64,000 nucleotides of DNA from Trichopria drosophilae. Lineage: Eukaryota > Arthropoda > Insecta > Hymenoptera > Diapriidae. The stretch's first letter is position 1; the number at the start of each line of letters is the position of its first letter. The notes under the pieces are model-generated. The model was not told the DNA's origin. It saw nothing but the letters and a program-made list of their open reading frames with translations, and did not search any database. The stretch covers positions 157,442,501-157,506,500 of the forward strand of contig CM059582.1 of NCBI GenBank assembly GCA_030407085.1, in the 5' to 3' direction. The translations under genes were made by a program, and so were the position numbers. This document shows positions 1-13,704 of this stretch, one piece after another.

Positions 1-236
1 AATTTAAGACAAAATTCGTTAATAATAATAAAAATATCACCCGTTGAAAGATATACCGTGTTGCGCACATCGAATGTAACACGCGAGTATTGTACGGACC
101 GTTCCTACAATTCTTTCGATTCTTTAGGAATGGATTAACCGTATCAGCAACTTAGGATAAAATTTCACAAGGGAACACTTTGTGTATTCAATGTGAAAGT
201 TAAGTTTTTAGCATAAATGCAGTCTTCGATGTCACA

Positions 237-3200
237 TTAAACTCTACTTTCGCGAATGTCAGTCAAAGCTTGAAAATTTCTAGACTCATCTTCGGAATTC
301 GATGTGACTGTTTCGTTGGACATTGCGACACGATGTTCTGAATTGGAATTATTCCTTGTCGGATACATAACATCGAGTGTTGAGGAATGTCTTTCATCAA
401 CTGAAGCCGTCCGTTCGTGTTGATGTCGAGGGCTACTAGAAATGATATTGTCAACAGATCTGTTGGCCCTTAATGCGTCATTGACTCTTCTCGATTCGTC
501 AGTTTCTTGACTGATTCCAGGACTACTTCGTGCTAAGTTTCTCATGTTCATCACATCGTTTTGTGATCGAGATACCGAAGTTACTAAATTACTTCTTGGT
601 ATTCTTCGTTCGTTGCTGGATCCAGAATTGTCACGGTTTTCGTTGATAGTATCGTAGCTTATCTCGTTGCACGATGTTCTACGTGGGGCAGTTTTTTGTC
701 TCGTTCGACGAACTCCATATTCGTTATCCACAGGATAATTATCCATAGGATTGTTAATTAACGATGGTTGGCGTACTCGTCTTGGGAAGCTCTGACTTGA
801 AAAGCCACTCGGCGATGGCGAATACGGATTGATCAGGCTCATGGGATTGGTTATAAAGTGAGGACTATTTTCAAGGCTACATCTTTCTGCGTCTTCTTTG
901 TCGTCAGGACAGAACTCCTGCATCTCAATTTCATACGGCAGGTTTGCGAATCTGTAATTAGCAGTGACAAATTGTATTAAGCAAACATTTTTTATATTTA
1001 GAGGTTATAAATTGTCAATAGGATCGAATAAATCATATCTACAAATTTTTTATATCATATTATAATGTACTATTCATACATTGCGATTTTCTGTAAAATT
1101 TCTTCACTTCTTTATTTTAGCTAAAAATGTATTCATTGTTGCAATTTCACATATTTTGTGTCAAACATTAATGCCCCCATGTTTCCAGAACATAATTATG
1201 TGCCCACCATCCCTCGCATTAGTATAAATCAATGGCTTTGTATGTGTACCATTTCCAATATTACTTCGATTATATTCCGAGCGACCAAATTTGTGGTAAC
1301 TGGTTATCCTCTATAATGTAATAGATGTCTCTTGAATCTATATCAATACAAACAGAAGACCTAATTCACTATGTTTATGATGTATATTTATAAGAAATTA
1401 GGAAGGGTATTTCGCAATTTAATTCTAAAACGGAATTGGAAGCCTCAAAAAGGTAAAATGAGGGTACAAAATAGTATTGAATAAAATAAAAATTTGGATT
1501 TAAATCTTTATTACATCATGAAAATAAAAAATATACTCATACTATGCAATGTTTGGAAAATCAACGGAGAGTGGCGAAACTTTTCAATTTTCACTTCAGA
1601 AAAAAATAAATGTTGACTGAAGACTGTCTAAACTAATTTGTTATATACTTTTAAAGAACGAGACCTATTATACCCCTCATTTTTTTATGCTTTTATTAAA
1701 AGAACATAATAGTACGATTTTGTTCTTGGTTATTCTATTGATAATTCGGCAGTCCCCAAAAGAAAAAAAGTATAGTAGATTTTAAGATTATTATTTGACA
1801 CACAACATAATCTTTAAGTTTTCAAGAGATTTTTGTGGACAATGAAGTCCATCTTTTATATTTCAGCTATAAAAAGAATTTATAAAATGATTAATAATAT
1901 TATGAACGAAGTGTATTAAAAAAAACTGAATTTTGTCGTATTTTTTAACTCATTTTTTTTCTTGAAAACTGTAAACTTTAGAGAAAATTTCCATAGAACA
2001 ACAATGTCTTACAATTGTGCAAAGAATACCCTCAAGATTACTCCGATTTTTTTGTATAACTTTTTTTTTCAATAATTCGGAAATTTGAAAGTTTGAAAAA
2101 TGTTATTAAAAATTTTTTGTTAATTTTGTTATAAGAAATTTGTGTGTAACGTGTATTATAGTTTTCATGAAAAAGGATAAGTAATCTACAAACCTTATTA
2201 ATTTTTGTGAGATCTTAAATATAAAATTACAGATTTTTCAAAAAAATTCCTTAAAATAAAAATGTCTTAATTTTTTTTAATTACTTTTTTTAAATTTGGA
2301 TTTACTGAACTTGTCAAAAAATAAAAATCGTATCAAAACATTCTAAAAACATTTGAGGAGGATATTCTATGACTAATTCTAAGACGTTATTGTTCTATGA
2401 AAATGTGCGCTAAGTTGACAGTTGTCAAGAAAACAAAGGGTTAGGTTTTCCAAACAAAATTGGTCAATGTGCTCATAATTTTATTTTAACAGACAATTTG
2501 TTAAGTTTGCTTACTTTATTTACTTTGAGTTCAGACATCGAGGACGCTATTTAGGCATACTTTAGTTCAATAAGAAAATGGTAAGAGAACGAAAAACTAT
2601 TTTTCAAAACGATTCAATAAAAAAATCACGTTTCTTTTGTTTAATTTTTTATTTTTCCAGGATTGAAATTCATTCGGAAAAATTGTAGTTACCACCATCG
2701 AAAGACCGCCCTCAGAAACATAAGGTGCAATGATTCCCAAACTGTTGTTTGTCGCTGGTCATATGGCTACGATTCAAACTTGAATGGCAAAATTGCGCCC
2801 TGCAGACGTTAATAGGCTAATAATTGGGATACTAGGTTTAGTTTTGACATTTTTAAACCTACTTATTGCCATACCTGTATTTCAGCACAAAATACATTCT
2901 CTTGTTAAATACATTTTTAAAAGTTGTATCTTGTTAAACATTTTTAAAAACATTGTTATTTCTTGAGATAATGGGACCTCGAGTTATTATTAGTCACCGA
3001 AACAAAAAAAAATACAAAAAACCGTTCTCATCTATCTAATTTATATGTCAAAACAATCAGATTTATACTTTAAAAAATTATCTTTCAATAAATCAATTAA
3101 ATCGTTCCAGTAAGCCATTACTTTTTTTTTGTTAAAACTTATATGCATAGAGGAATAATTAAAAAAAGTTTTGAAAGCATTTCAAGTTGATGTGAGAAAT

Positions 3201-5428
3201 CGAAAGGATTTGAGATTTTTTAACTGCCCATAAATACATCCATAATGATTAGTAAGAATGAGATTTATAAAATATGATTCGAATTTATGTATTTTTTTCT
3301 TATGACCTTGATTTATCTCGTAACAAAATTAATACAATGAATCAGGTTTGTTTAAGAGAAATAACAGCTTTCATTCACTACATGACGTAGCCAAAAAATG
3401 TGTCAAATTATCTAGAATTGGTGATGATTATAGTAAATTTAACGTATTATAAAATATAAAAGTTTTGGAGATATGACTACAATGGCAATGTAATAACTGT
3501 TTTATCAAATTTCCCTTCTCAAAGAATTGGCCCAAGTAAATAAGAACGTATATTTTTATTTTTTTCTTCCCAATGCAGGCATATGCTGTGATTGAAGCAT
3601 ATTTAAATGATCAAATTTTTAGTACCATCCTATATCTACTAATATATTGAAATGTGTCGTGTGAAATGTTGTCACTGATTTTGTCATTACCTTGTCCCCG
3701 TGGTATCAAAAATATTGTTTGATATCGTTTGAAATTGTTTTGGTGCGTTGTCATGTCACATCGCCTTTCGAACTAAAATAAATGATTAAATCATAGTAAT
3801 ACAAGAATGTATAAGAAGAAAAATATATTGTAGAGAAAAGCACCACACACTTTTAACCCCATTTCAAGACGTTAGTAAGTTATAAGTGTTAAGTAAGTTA
3901 GTGTAACTAGTCCTTTAAAATTAATTATGCCTGTTACATTAGTTAAGTTTTTAACAATCATTCAGGGTATTGCTTCCAAGGGATGTATTAGAAATAAAAC
4001 ATACGAGTTAACTAGTTTTAATAGTTGAAGTTTAGTGAATGCAGTTAGTAATTGCCATTTTCCTATGAACATTAATCATATGTATTTTAGGATTACTATT
4101 AATTGTAGAACGTTGACAAACCTGTGCAGTAAAATATCGGAATAAGATGGAGGCACTTCTCCTTCTTCTTTTCCGTAAATACTTTCGTAAGTTGGAGGAG
4201 GAAAGCAGCCTAATGACCCTAAACTATCCTTGCTAGGAGTTTCAGTATCTGTGGTAAGTATGCTTCCTTCACTACTTTGCAGCTGGTGTCTGTGAAGGGT
4301 CCGAGGATTTGATTGCGCACGCATTACACTTTCCCCTAATTCCACTAAATCTAAACCTGAAAAGGTAGAAAACTTAATTAGCAATGTCATTAGAATAATA
4401 TTTTATGTCAAATACATATTTGATGCATATTTCAATTTTTTTTTTAGCTGAAGTTTATCTTGTTACGTTCGTGCAATAGAGAACTTGCTTCTTATGGAAC
4501 CTAATCATTCAAGATTTAAAAAATTTTTCTCCAATAAACAATACGTTAATATTAATTCAAAGATTGATGCCTGAATTCCATTTGTGAACCTTTTCCAATA
4601 TTTCTTTATTTCGAATTATTTTTAATCTATCTGGACTTATTGAACATTACAGCTGTGTAGTTGGGGGCATAATACAGTTGAATTCATGTAATTGAAAAAG
4701 GTAGGCTATGTACGTGTACTCATTTCATAGCACTGAATGTAGGATTCAGAAATGGAATTTGGATAGTTTCTTAAAAATCCAAAATCTGAATCTATTTTAA
4801 TTAATTTTCCTTTACTATGGGAGACTTCTTCTGATCACATAGTCTTGAAGAGGACTCATATCATAGTCGAAACGTGGCTAAATATTTATTTATTATTTAC
4901 ATTACAAAAAACCTTCCAAATTATTAACCCTTGTTTGTTTTTTCCTCTTCCTTCTTCTGATATTTATTGCAACCTTGACCATTATAAAAAAATTATATAT
5001 TCTTATGGTATTCAGGACAACAACAAAAAACTATCAACTGTCGCTTTGAACAAGATTAATTAAACTCAAAATTACTAAGTACATTCGTATTAATTAAAAT
5101 TACCAGTAGTTTCTGCTTGAAATTGTGTAAATATCGCACCATCCACAACGAGCATTCTTCCTTGGGGCAGGAGTATGATTGTCGGAGTAGCAACAGTTGC
5201 TTGTTCACTACTTCCAAAACGTGAATCTGGTTCAGGATCTTCGAGGCGACAACAGCAGTATCGCCTGCAAAGGGAACGGCAAAATGGTGCACCCCAGCAA
5301 CAATAAGCAAAAATGAAGCACAACACTGCTAACATCACCAGGAGAGCAGCAACCCCCTGTCCTTGCTGGGATGCAGCTAAGGTCGGTCCCCCGGCGATTC
5401 CGACACCAAATCCAGCCCCACTACTCAT
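237..5428 (-). CDS. PPxY-motif single-pass membrane protein, three coding exons
   Basis: Spliced minus-strand gene with exons 5428-5104, 4356-4122 and 951-237; every junction has GT/AG signals and the phases add up to 425 codons including the stop. The ATG at 5428 lies just after a splice acceptor (TTTTAG|GCGAG), so an upstream non-coding exon is expected. The 424-residue product has a Gly/Ala-rich start, one hydrophobic segment at about residues 26-43, then a Cys/Arg-rich juxtamembrane stretch (residues 43-61, many Cys, a plausible palmitoylation region). Exon 2 encodes two PPxY motifs (PPTY 162-165, PPSY 177-180), the usual ligand for WW domains such as those of Nedd4-type ubiquitin ligases. 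The last exon encodes a long hydrophilic Ser/Asn/Arg-rich tail predicted to be disordered. I do not recognise the family. By inference it is an endosomal or plasma-membrane adaptor for WW proteins. The large 3.2-kb intron holds repeats and a candidate nested gene. Confidence 0.82.
1960..2412. repeat. Degenerate foldback repeat
   Basis: The left side around 1986-2030 and the right side around 2365-2410 are inverted copies (CATAGAACAACAATGTCTTA against TAAGACGTTATTGTTCTATG), with an A/T-rich interior. The left side also resembles the core of the long foldback in the last sav intron (about 51,715-51,780), which has the same order of GAAAACT..AGAGAAAATTT..AATGTCTTA..AATT. It is therefore an old, diverged member of the same non-autonomous family. 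Confidence 0.5.
2784..2966 (+). CDS. Candidate small membrane-protein gene nested in an intron
   Basis: A 60-codon plus-strand reading frame with a true ATG, lying inside the largest intron of the minus-strand PPxY gene. The predicted peptide starts with a short polar segment and then a hydrophobic stretch at about residues 12-34 that could span a membrane. Upstream there is a convincing short-intron signature: donor ATG|GTAAGAG at 2581 and acceptor TTTTTCCAG ending at 2661, an 81-bp intron of typical insect size. The leader would then carry short upstream ORFs. A downstream donor (CCT|GTATTT near 2876) could continue the protein elsewhere. No family is recognised. A decayed repeat remnant is the main alternative, and expression is unknown. 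Confidence 0.3.
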   Translation: MAKLRPADVNRLIIGILGLVLTFLNLLIAIPVFQHKIHSLVKYIFKSCILLNIFKNIVIS

Positions 5429-5672
5429 CTCGCCTAAAATCAATAACGACAATAAAAAGTTACACGCAATTCTATTTTTATTTCCGAATATGAATTGTTT
5501 TATTACTAACTATAATATATTTAAACATTATATTCAGCTAAGTTGACGAGACTCGAAATCGTTTCGCGTACATTTATCGTGATATCTATAATTCGACAAA
5601 GAAGCTATGTTCTAATTAATCGATAAAAAAGTCTCAAGGAAAATATTAAATATTTAATATTGAATATTTAAT

Positions 5673-5874
5673 TCCAATAAATTTGTTCGGCTTATGCCCT
5701 ACAAAGTTTATCTAAAGTGCACTTTGACAAGGCTTCGGCTCTCTAAGAGTCCTCTTCCAACTGGAATGAGTTTCCAAGTTCAAGATCTGAAGAGGACTCC
5801 CAAAGAGTCGAGACGTTGTCAAAATAAACTTTGAATAACCTTTGCAGGGCACAAGCGGAACAAATTTATTGGCA
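5673..5874. repeat. Short hairpin MITE, about 200 bp
   Basis: Nearly full-length inverted repeat: CCAATAAATTTGTTC at 5674 pairs with GAACAAATTTATTGG ending at 5872. The arms continue inward through GGGCATAAGC/GTGCCCTGC, AAAGTTTAT/ATAAACTTT and AGAGTCCTCTTC/GAAGAGGACT to a small central loop. It is flanked by ATTTAAT and ATTAAAT, compatible with a TTAA-type target. It has no coding capacity and lies just upstream of the PPxY gene's first coding exon, where it could overlap promoter or leader sequence. Confidence 0.6.
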
Positions 5875-5899
5875 TTAAATACACATCCATCTAAAATGT

Positions 5900-8800
5900 T
5901 TCTCTATTTAAAACTCAATTTTTGGCAGATTAGCGAGAGAGAACACTGATAGGTCGTCCATCATCATCATATTACTGTTGGTGAAGATTAAGTTAAGGTT
6001 GCTATCAATATATGAATGTGAAAATGGCTTATGAATTGAAGGAAAATGTGATGATCTCGAGTTAATCATGGTGTCTGCTGGAAGCAAAATTCTTATATTT
6101 ATAAACTAATTTTGTCATATCAAAAATTGAACCGTTCAGACCGACAATTATATTTTTATTTTTGTACTGTTCACGTTGGGCGAAATGAAAATAATGCACA
6201 ACAATATAATGTAACTAGCGAACGTGCGGGCGGGAGAACATTAATTTAAAGGTCCACCCAATCCATTTCAGCCCAGTTCCGAAAAGTTATATGGTTGAAA
6301 GTATAGAAAATAGGAAGGAAAAAAGATTTATTTATGTTCCTACGTATTTACAATAATTTAACGAGAGTTTAGAAGAACTCAAGAAACAAAAGTTTAAATC
6401 GATACTTTTACGTTATTGACTATGATTATGATTACATTGTTTCAAGATTTTGAAATAAATGTTGGGAAGAAATCAAAGGGCGCATTCGACCGGCAATCAA
6501 AAGTCTCGAATTCGAGAGAAAAAAATGTAATTTAATTTTCCATTATTCGTCATTGTGATATTTGAAAATGTCCAATAAAAATGTGCAAATAACTCTGAAT
6601 TGCAGAGACGAGTTTTTGATTTCAAAGGTAAAAAATGTTGGAAAAAATTAAAAATATTAGATCTCCACTATTGTTGTGATAAATGCCTTTTTTCAATTTT
6701 ACAGTTACTGTTATAAAAATTGCAACAACAATTATACGTTCTCATATCATAACTGTGGAAAATTCTTTCATCTCTACGAGAGTATATATAGTTATACATA
6801 TTAGTGTCACTGGAAAATAGCCAAATGTTTGCAACTAAAAGTGACGCTTCTGCACTGCGGACTACGTAGTAAAAGTTATGGTTATCGAATGTGATTCGAA
6901 TAATTTTGTTTGAATGCTAAAATTTTGACCTTTGAATATTATTTTTACATTTAAAGTTATAATTTATATTGTTAATTTAGAAAGATAATTTCCATTATTG
7001 TTATAAATATGCATTATATTTGTATCTGCAATGTAGAAGAAGGAAAATGATAAATTGTATTATTGTAATTAAGACTTAAATCCTAACTTAATCGAATCAG
7101 ATTTCGTAATATTGCGCACATGTCTTGAATAAGAATTTTTTGTATAGACATGAATTACATGACATAACTAAAACAAAAAACGCAGGAATAATACGTAACG
7201 CTCAATTATAATGTCCTTATATAGCTTACTGACTTTTTGTCATATTATATTAATCCATCGAAATCATTTTGTATAAGATATTAACAATGTGACAAATAAT
7301 ACTACATATTTTATAATATATTTAAAAAAACGATATCGGACTATGTTCAATGCATGAAACGCATTTACTTCAGTTTCTAGAAATATTTAATAAATTCCTT
7401 GAATTAAGAATATTTTGACTATAAATTTAGACAAATTGTTTATAACTCAGACACTACGAAGAAAGCATTTTTTGTAAAATATATGTGTTTACAAAATTAA
7501 ATATTTCATTCATTGAATTAATAAAATCTTATTATCAAGAAATATTAAATTTGATGAAAATAAAATTTATTGAAAATACTTATTTTTATACATTATTTTA
7601 CTCATGCAATTACAAACTTTTATTTACAAATATTTTTATTTTAAATATTGATCTAGTAAAACTATAAGCCATTCTATAATCATAACAAAGAGAACTATTT
7701 AAATTACAAGGGTCAGAATTTTTCAAAAATAAATTTAGGTCAAAAAAATTGTATATTTTTCCTAATTATCTCAAGATAGAAAACATTTGATTATGAAATC
7801 AAGTAATAACAAAACAAATATCCTATTGATCTTAACAGATTTCTAATTTGTCATTTAAACTCAAGATTTGAAGTTACTGTACGTTCTAGGACAGTTAAAG
7901 GAGATTTATTAAATTGACTTTCAGAACTGAGAATCAAGTGGTGTTGTGAATTATCTACCATAGTAGAAGCTTTAAAAGATCAAGTTAATATGCCTGGCAA
8001 GCCAACGTAGATTAGTTTTTAATCAAATTCTACTAGTATTAAAACTGAATGAATATTTCGTGTTATAGGTGCATAAATAATTAAAAACCCAGATTCGCTG
8101 TCACCCTAATGCAAAAGCTAACCCACTTCTGATCGTTGCCAAAAATAAAACTTTTTGCTCATTAGTTAAATTCGACCCACTTTTGTCATAGTTATGTTGT
8201 TTTATATAAATTGCAATAATATCTAGGCCAATTATCTATTTTTTTAATAGAAAGAGGATATATAAAAATATATTGTTTCTTATAGAAGTGATTTTATTCA
8301 TTCAGGAATTTTGTGAAAATCTGACAGTACTATTTAAATCAAAACGAATCAAATACAAAGTCCCAATGATGTACATCGCCTGACTATCATCGTCCATCAT
8401 CTCCATTATTCATTCTATGCCGTATCCGATATTATAAGTATCGTCATTAAGTTACAAAGTTATTAATCTCACCATCTTTTTTGACAATTGAATCGATATA
8501 TGAATTTAGGGTATCTGTTCTATAGGTTATTAACAATATACTTTGAATTACTAAGTAATTATGTGTTGATTCAATAAATATAGCCATTATTGCCGGTATA
8601 AATTGAACCATGATAATGAATTTTACGAAGTTTCCTTATATGGACCATTAGTTCGGAAAAAAGTAGACTAAGTAGAATTATCCAGAAACTGGTCTTAGAT
8701 TCTATATATGAGAAGTTTACTATAATCAGTTTTTAAGGAATGAACAGAAAACATATATCTAATAGCAGAATTAACAAAGTAAAAAATTACGATTGATACT

Positions 8801-11800
8801 CTCTTAATTTGAAACAGTGAAACTCACTGTGAAAAAGTGAATATTCCGTTTATGTTACGTTTACAATTCATAATATTGTAAAATGTCACACAAGAACAAA
8901 TTTTACTATGACAAGAGATTATTTTCATGTAATCAATTTCACTATACCTATTTCAATATTCAATAATATATCAAGTGATTAGTTCATTGAGAAGCTGCTG
9001 TAGATTTGTGCTTATGAACTTCACTATGTATTTATAATATTATAACGACTTGTTTGCTAAGGAAGTAGTTAATTTAACTATTCATTACAATGCCTCATTT
9101 TACTTTTATAAAATCCGTGCCTAAGAATAGTTTACACTACTTTTAATTATAGAATATTGGAATTGAATTATTTTGCTTAAAAATTTCCGTACATTACATC
9201 AAAGAATCTCTAAGAGAATACTATTCAAAGTAAACAATTAAACGTAGGGCCGACTAATAACGTTCTTAAAATTGTAAAATCGATTAATATTATCAAAAAC
9301 TTCTAAGAAGTTATTTAATTAAAACCAAAGAACGACAACGTTTATTTTATATGTAAATAGAATAATAGTACATTGACCTATTGCATTACCTAACACAATC
9401 ATTAAATTCGTCGATCAAAAAATACGGATACAATATTTTATCATTTCACTAATAATATATACATTTATATACGCTGATAACACTTTACTAGTGAACTATG
9501 ATATAAAAGTAAATCTCCTGAATCCGTGATTATCATGGGCCAGTGTATAGCAATTAGGCAGGATTAAATAATTTATACAAAACAGGTCGTTGATAATCAA
9601 CTTTTAAGTTAATAATGTTTTATGTTAATTGTATTTTAAACAACATCAGTATATAAGCAGATTGAATGAATGTAGTATTCCTTCAACATTATGATCAAAC
9701 GAAAAATGATTAATTGAAATATTTCAATAAAAATGTCTTTAAACAATACAATAAGAATAGGGATTTGAGTGCACTTAGGTATACTTTTTCTATTGTGTTT
9801 AGTTATTCACTTGACATATTTATTTCAACCGACAAAGCCGGGCGTGCCTTTTAACCATGAATTAAGCTGCGAAAATTATGCATTTTTTTTGTAAGCCATC
9901 GTGAAGTTAATTCTTAATTGTTTGCATTATCTTACAGAAAAACACGTAGCAATCCTAATAGGCAACGTCATCTATTGTAAATAAATTACAATATTTCATA
10001 CTTAAACAAAATTATTATACAGCACTAAAATCCGGTAATAAATATGGCACTCCAGTTACACCATTTAAAATTTAATAGTATACCTACAATAATAGTATGC
10101 ATGATGAGATAGGAAAAAGTAAACCCAATAACGTCAAAAAACTATTTTTAAAACGCTCATTTATAAAAAAAGGACATTACGAAATTATAAATTATTTATT
10201 CCTTATTAGTTTCGGGATAATGAATGCTGAATTGCTTATTTTTGTCTTTAGATTTTCGACTTTACTTTGGAATGGATGAATTTTTATTTCAATAATATAA
10301 GTCTTTCGGTAAATCCATGCTAACTGCATAATACATAAATTGTCCTTATTAACATAGACATTTCGAAATAAATGTTACTGTAACACATAATGTAAACTAT
10401 TCTGCATAAATTAATGTTATAATAAATGTGTGTTATATTGTACTGAAATATTTTCTAAATTTCCAATAGTTGAATGGGAATACATTTACGTTATATCTTT
10501 ATTTCACGACGTAATGTTACCGAGTCATGCTCTTCGAAATGGAAAAATTCGCCATGTTAAAAACGAGGATATCAATTCTTTAGAGAATAACATTTGTGCA
10601 ACATTTTCTTTTACATTTAACCTATATCATCCCGATGCGTATCCAGCAATATGAACTAATGGAAAGCGCAAATTCTTTATATACTTTTTAAAATTTATAA
10701 CTTAAATAACCCTTCGAATAAGTCGGCCGCCAATATGCTAACTTGTAAAGTATAAAAGGAAAAAATGTAAAAAAAGTTGTTTATCCCGTATCCTTTTAAT
10801 ATGTTTATAAAACCAAATCGATTGCCAATCCATCAAAATTGTTTTGTTTGCATTTTTTAAAAATATTGTTTCTAGATAATTATATGTTTGTAATAATCTA
10901 TCTGCGAAAATATTACACAACAATATTTAACCAAATGTCAAACAATGAAAATGCCAAATAACTGAAATTACAGTATTCGAAGACTAGCACTGGTGGATGG
11001 ACTTACGACTACTATAGCAAGGTACAGAACCTTGTAAAACCAATCAAAAAATTAAATGTCAAAAAAATAGAGGCTGTATCATATCTGGATTTGACTGCAG
11101 TCACATGTGACTGATTCAAATTTATATTTTGTCCACTAGTTGGCTCTGCCATTTTATATAACTGTTTGTTATATAGTTAGATTGTTTTTTTTTAGAAAAA
11201 TTTCATAAAAAAATAGCAAATATCATACAGTTCTAGTGTAATAGTACATTTCTGTTAAATTCAATTTATTATCACATGTAACAGTTAACATTATTCTTTA
11301 TATAATTATGAATCTGTTATAATAAAAGTCCTTCATAATTTATAAGTATAAGAGTTCTTTAACATATATTTGTTTTCTTTGCAATGACTATGGCATTCTT
11401 TTAAAAAATAAATAAATATATATACATTTTAAAAGTAAGCTTAGTATATTTTTTCTATAAAAACGAAAGTATGAAAATAAAAATTGAAAATATACGTTTC
11501 CTTCAATTATAAGATGGTAATTTTCATTTCGTATACAGGTTTTTTAAAATTTTCATCACAAATATTGACTTATAATTGCTTGCATCCATTGTGTGCTCTT
11601 TTTTTAATTATCGCTGCGTTCCTTTACTATTGGGAGTTATTACTGAATTCCCATGAGAATTTATTAGCAAGAGTAATTACTCATAACAAGATCATTATTA
11701 TACATAATGACCGGCAACAATATCTCAATAACCTTTTACTTTTCCAATAATTGGCAGGTTTTCTTTATACGTAATGTGACGTTTGATGGTTTTGACCCCG

Positions 11801-13490
11801 TAAAAATTGAAATGTAACGTATGAAAATCTAACAAAGAAACATTTTTAGGAATACGTTTTAATAATTATCATAAAAACATGAGTGACAAAATCAACATTA
11901 TAAATTTATACAGTGCTCATTTAATTATACAGACATAACTTTTTGTCTGTTTTATAATTGATTATAGCTAATACCATTAATTAACAATAACAACTAAAAA
12001 TTTCACTTGTACATTTAATATGACCGCTTAAAAATCAGTAACAGGTAAAAGTTACTAAACTATTTATTTAATTCCCAAACACTTACTTCACACGTAAGTA
12101 TTTAATTTAATATCATGTTATAACACATTTCAAAGATTTCACCTAATTGACCAATGTAAAGTAGAAAGGAATGTCCACAATATTTACTAAAGAATGTTTT
12201 TTGGAAACTTTAAAAAGTATTGCGACTTTGCATCGATGGAGTCGAGAATATATTTGAAATGTGGAAATATCTGTTCGATTTCATTGACTAGTTAGAGAAA
12301 TGCAGAAAAGATAGATTTGGCCTCTGACAATTTATTTTCAAACACTGTTTTCTATTGTTTCAACTGTAAACATCGATTGTTATATGCTCCACATCCGCTG
12401 CATTGTACAAAATGTTGAAAAAATTGTCCAAAAGGGCAATGGAGAATAACAACGAATTGGAGAAAAGAAAAATTTAACCATGATTGGTTAGGAATTAATT
12501 GCAAATTAATTCACAATGTGATGAGTTCAATTTAAATGCAAAGTCCATCGATGGAATGTCAGCATTACATAATGTCCCTAATAGTGCGAAACATTTAAAA
12601 GGGGTCACTCTAACCATTCTATCGCCGTGTGGAATTTAAAAAGGAAATCGATAGCCACAAAATTAAGAATAAAACGAACTTGTCTAGGACAACGTATTGT
12701 AATGTAAACATATTTTAAAAAGTAGTATAAGTCTTATATCCAATGTTAGTTTACATAAACCCGTTTTTAAATTTCGTCCCAAGTCTGATAAAAATTCCTG
12801 AATTCTATTTTAATTCTGGCGATGGGAAACTTATTTTAATCTTTTAAACATTGAACATAATTGTATTGATGACCTTTTATTGTATACATAGGAACCATTC
12901 GAGAAAAATAAAAATGTGAAAGTGCTGTATTGAAATAAAATTCTGTTTTATGGAAATCCTTGCCTACTTCTCATTTTACAGTTTTCAGGAATCGACATAA
13001 TTTTTTCACATACGATGTTCTAATTAAAGTTATTATTATTTCTACTGCCGAAGATATCATACTTAATTTCGCCATAACAATGTAAATTTATACACGTCGA
13101 AAGGTTTTATGTGTGTTATATGTCATTTTTGAGAGTTATTAAAAATACAAATGTCAGAAAAACTTTTATTTCGGTAATATTCGTTTTTATTCACCTTAAC
13201 CAAGGCATTTAAAGTTTTATTTATACTTATCTACCAACACAGATATTATATCTTAACTTTGAGCTTACCTAATCTATTTTTACATGTTTTATTGCGTATA
13301 CTGATCTATAATATTAGACACGAGTTACAATTGTTCGCTGCAATCCTGTAATGATTAAATTTTTGTTGAAACAATTCCAATGCCCAACATACCCAAACAA
13401 AATACGAATATTTAAAAAATAGTTATGAGAATAAGGTGAAAATGAATATCACCGGAATACATTTTTTTTAAATGAATTTAGAGCACTATT
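5900..13490. other. Gene-free AT-rich stretch
   Basis: Uniformly AT-rich sequence with only short chance ORFs rich in Ile, Lys, Asn and Phe. None has recognisable domains, a splice context or codon use like the real exons. No transposon ends or RNA genes were recognised here. It may hold upstream non-coding exons or enhancers of the PPxY gene, but nothing in the sequence shows this. Confidence 0.5.
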
Positions 13491-13497
13491 CGAGGAT

Positions 13498-13704
13498 TTT
13501 CACTACCGATACTTATAACTATCAGCTTTTGTTGCAATCGGTAATTAAATGGCTTTAATATAAAAAAAACATTAATAAAATATCATTAGTATATTACTAA
13601 TATGACATTCTCAAAAAATTCCATTCAATTGTTTATTTTATTAAAGCCATTTAATCGCCGATTACAAACAATAGTAGCAGTGATAAGCACTTATGGTAGA
13701 AAAT
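13498..13704. repeat. Foldback hairpin repeat, about 200 bp
   Basis: The left arm near 13,535-13,561 (GGTAATTAAATGGCTTTAAT) is mirrored at 13,637-13,665 (ATTAAAGCCATTTAATCGCC). Weaker pairing extends outward through ACTATCAGCTTTTGTTGCAA against ACAAACAATAGTAGCAGTGAT, and the loop is about 75 bp. There is no ORF. It resembles a small non-autonomous DNA element, family unassigned. Confidence 0.5.

Noticed and set aside
7485..7667. 60-codon frame rich in Ile, Asn and Leu
   Set aside because: Composition is what A/T-rich DNA gives by chance; no motif and no flanking signals.
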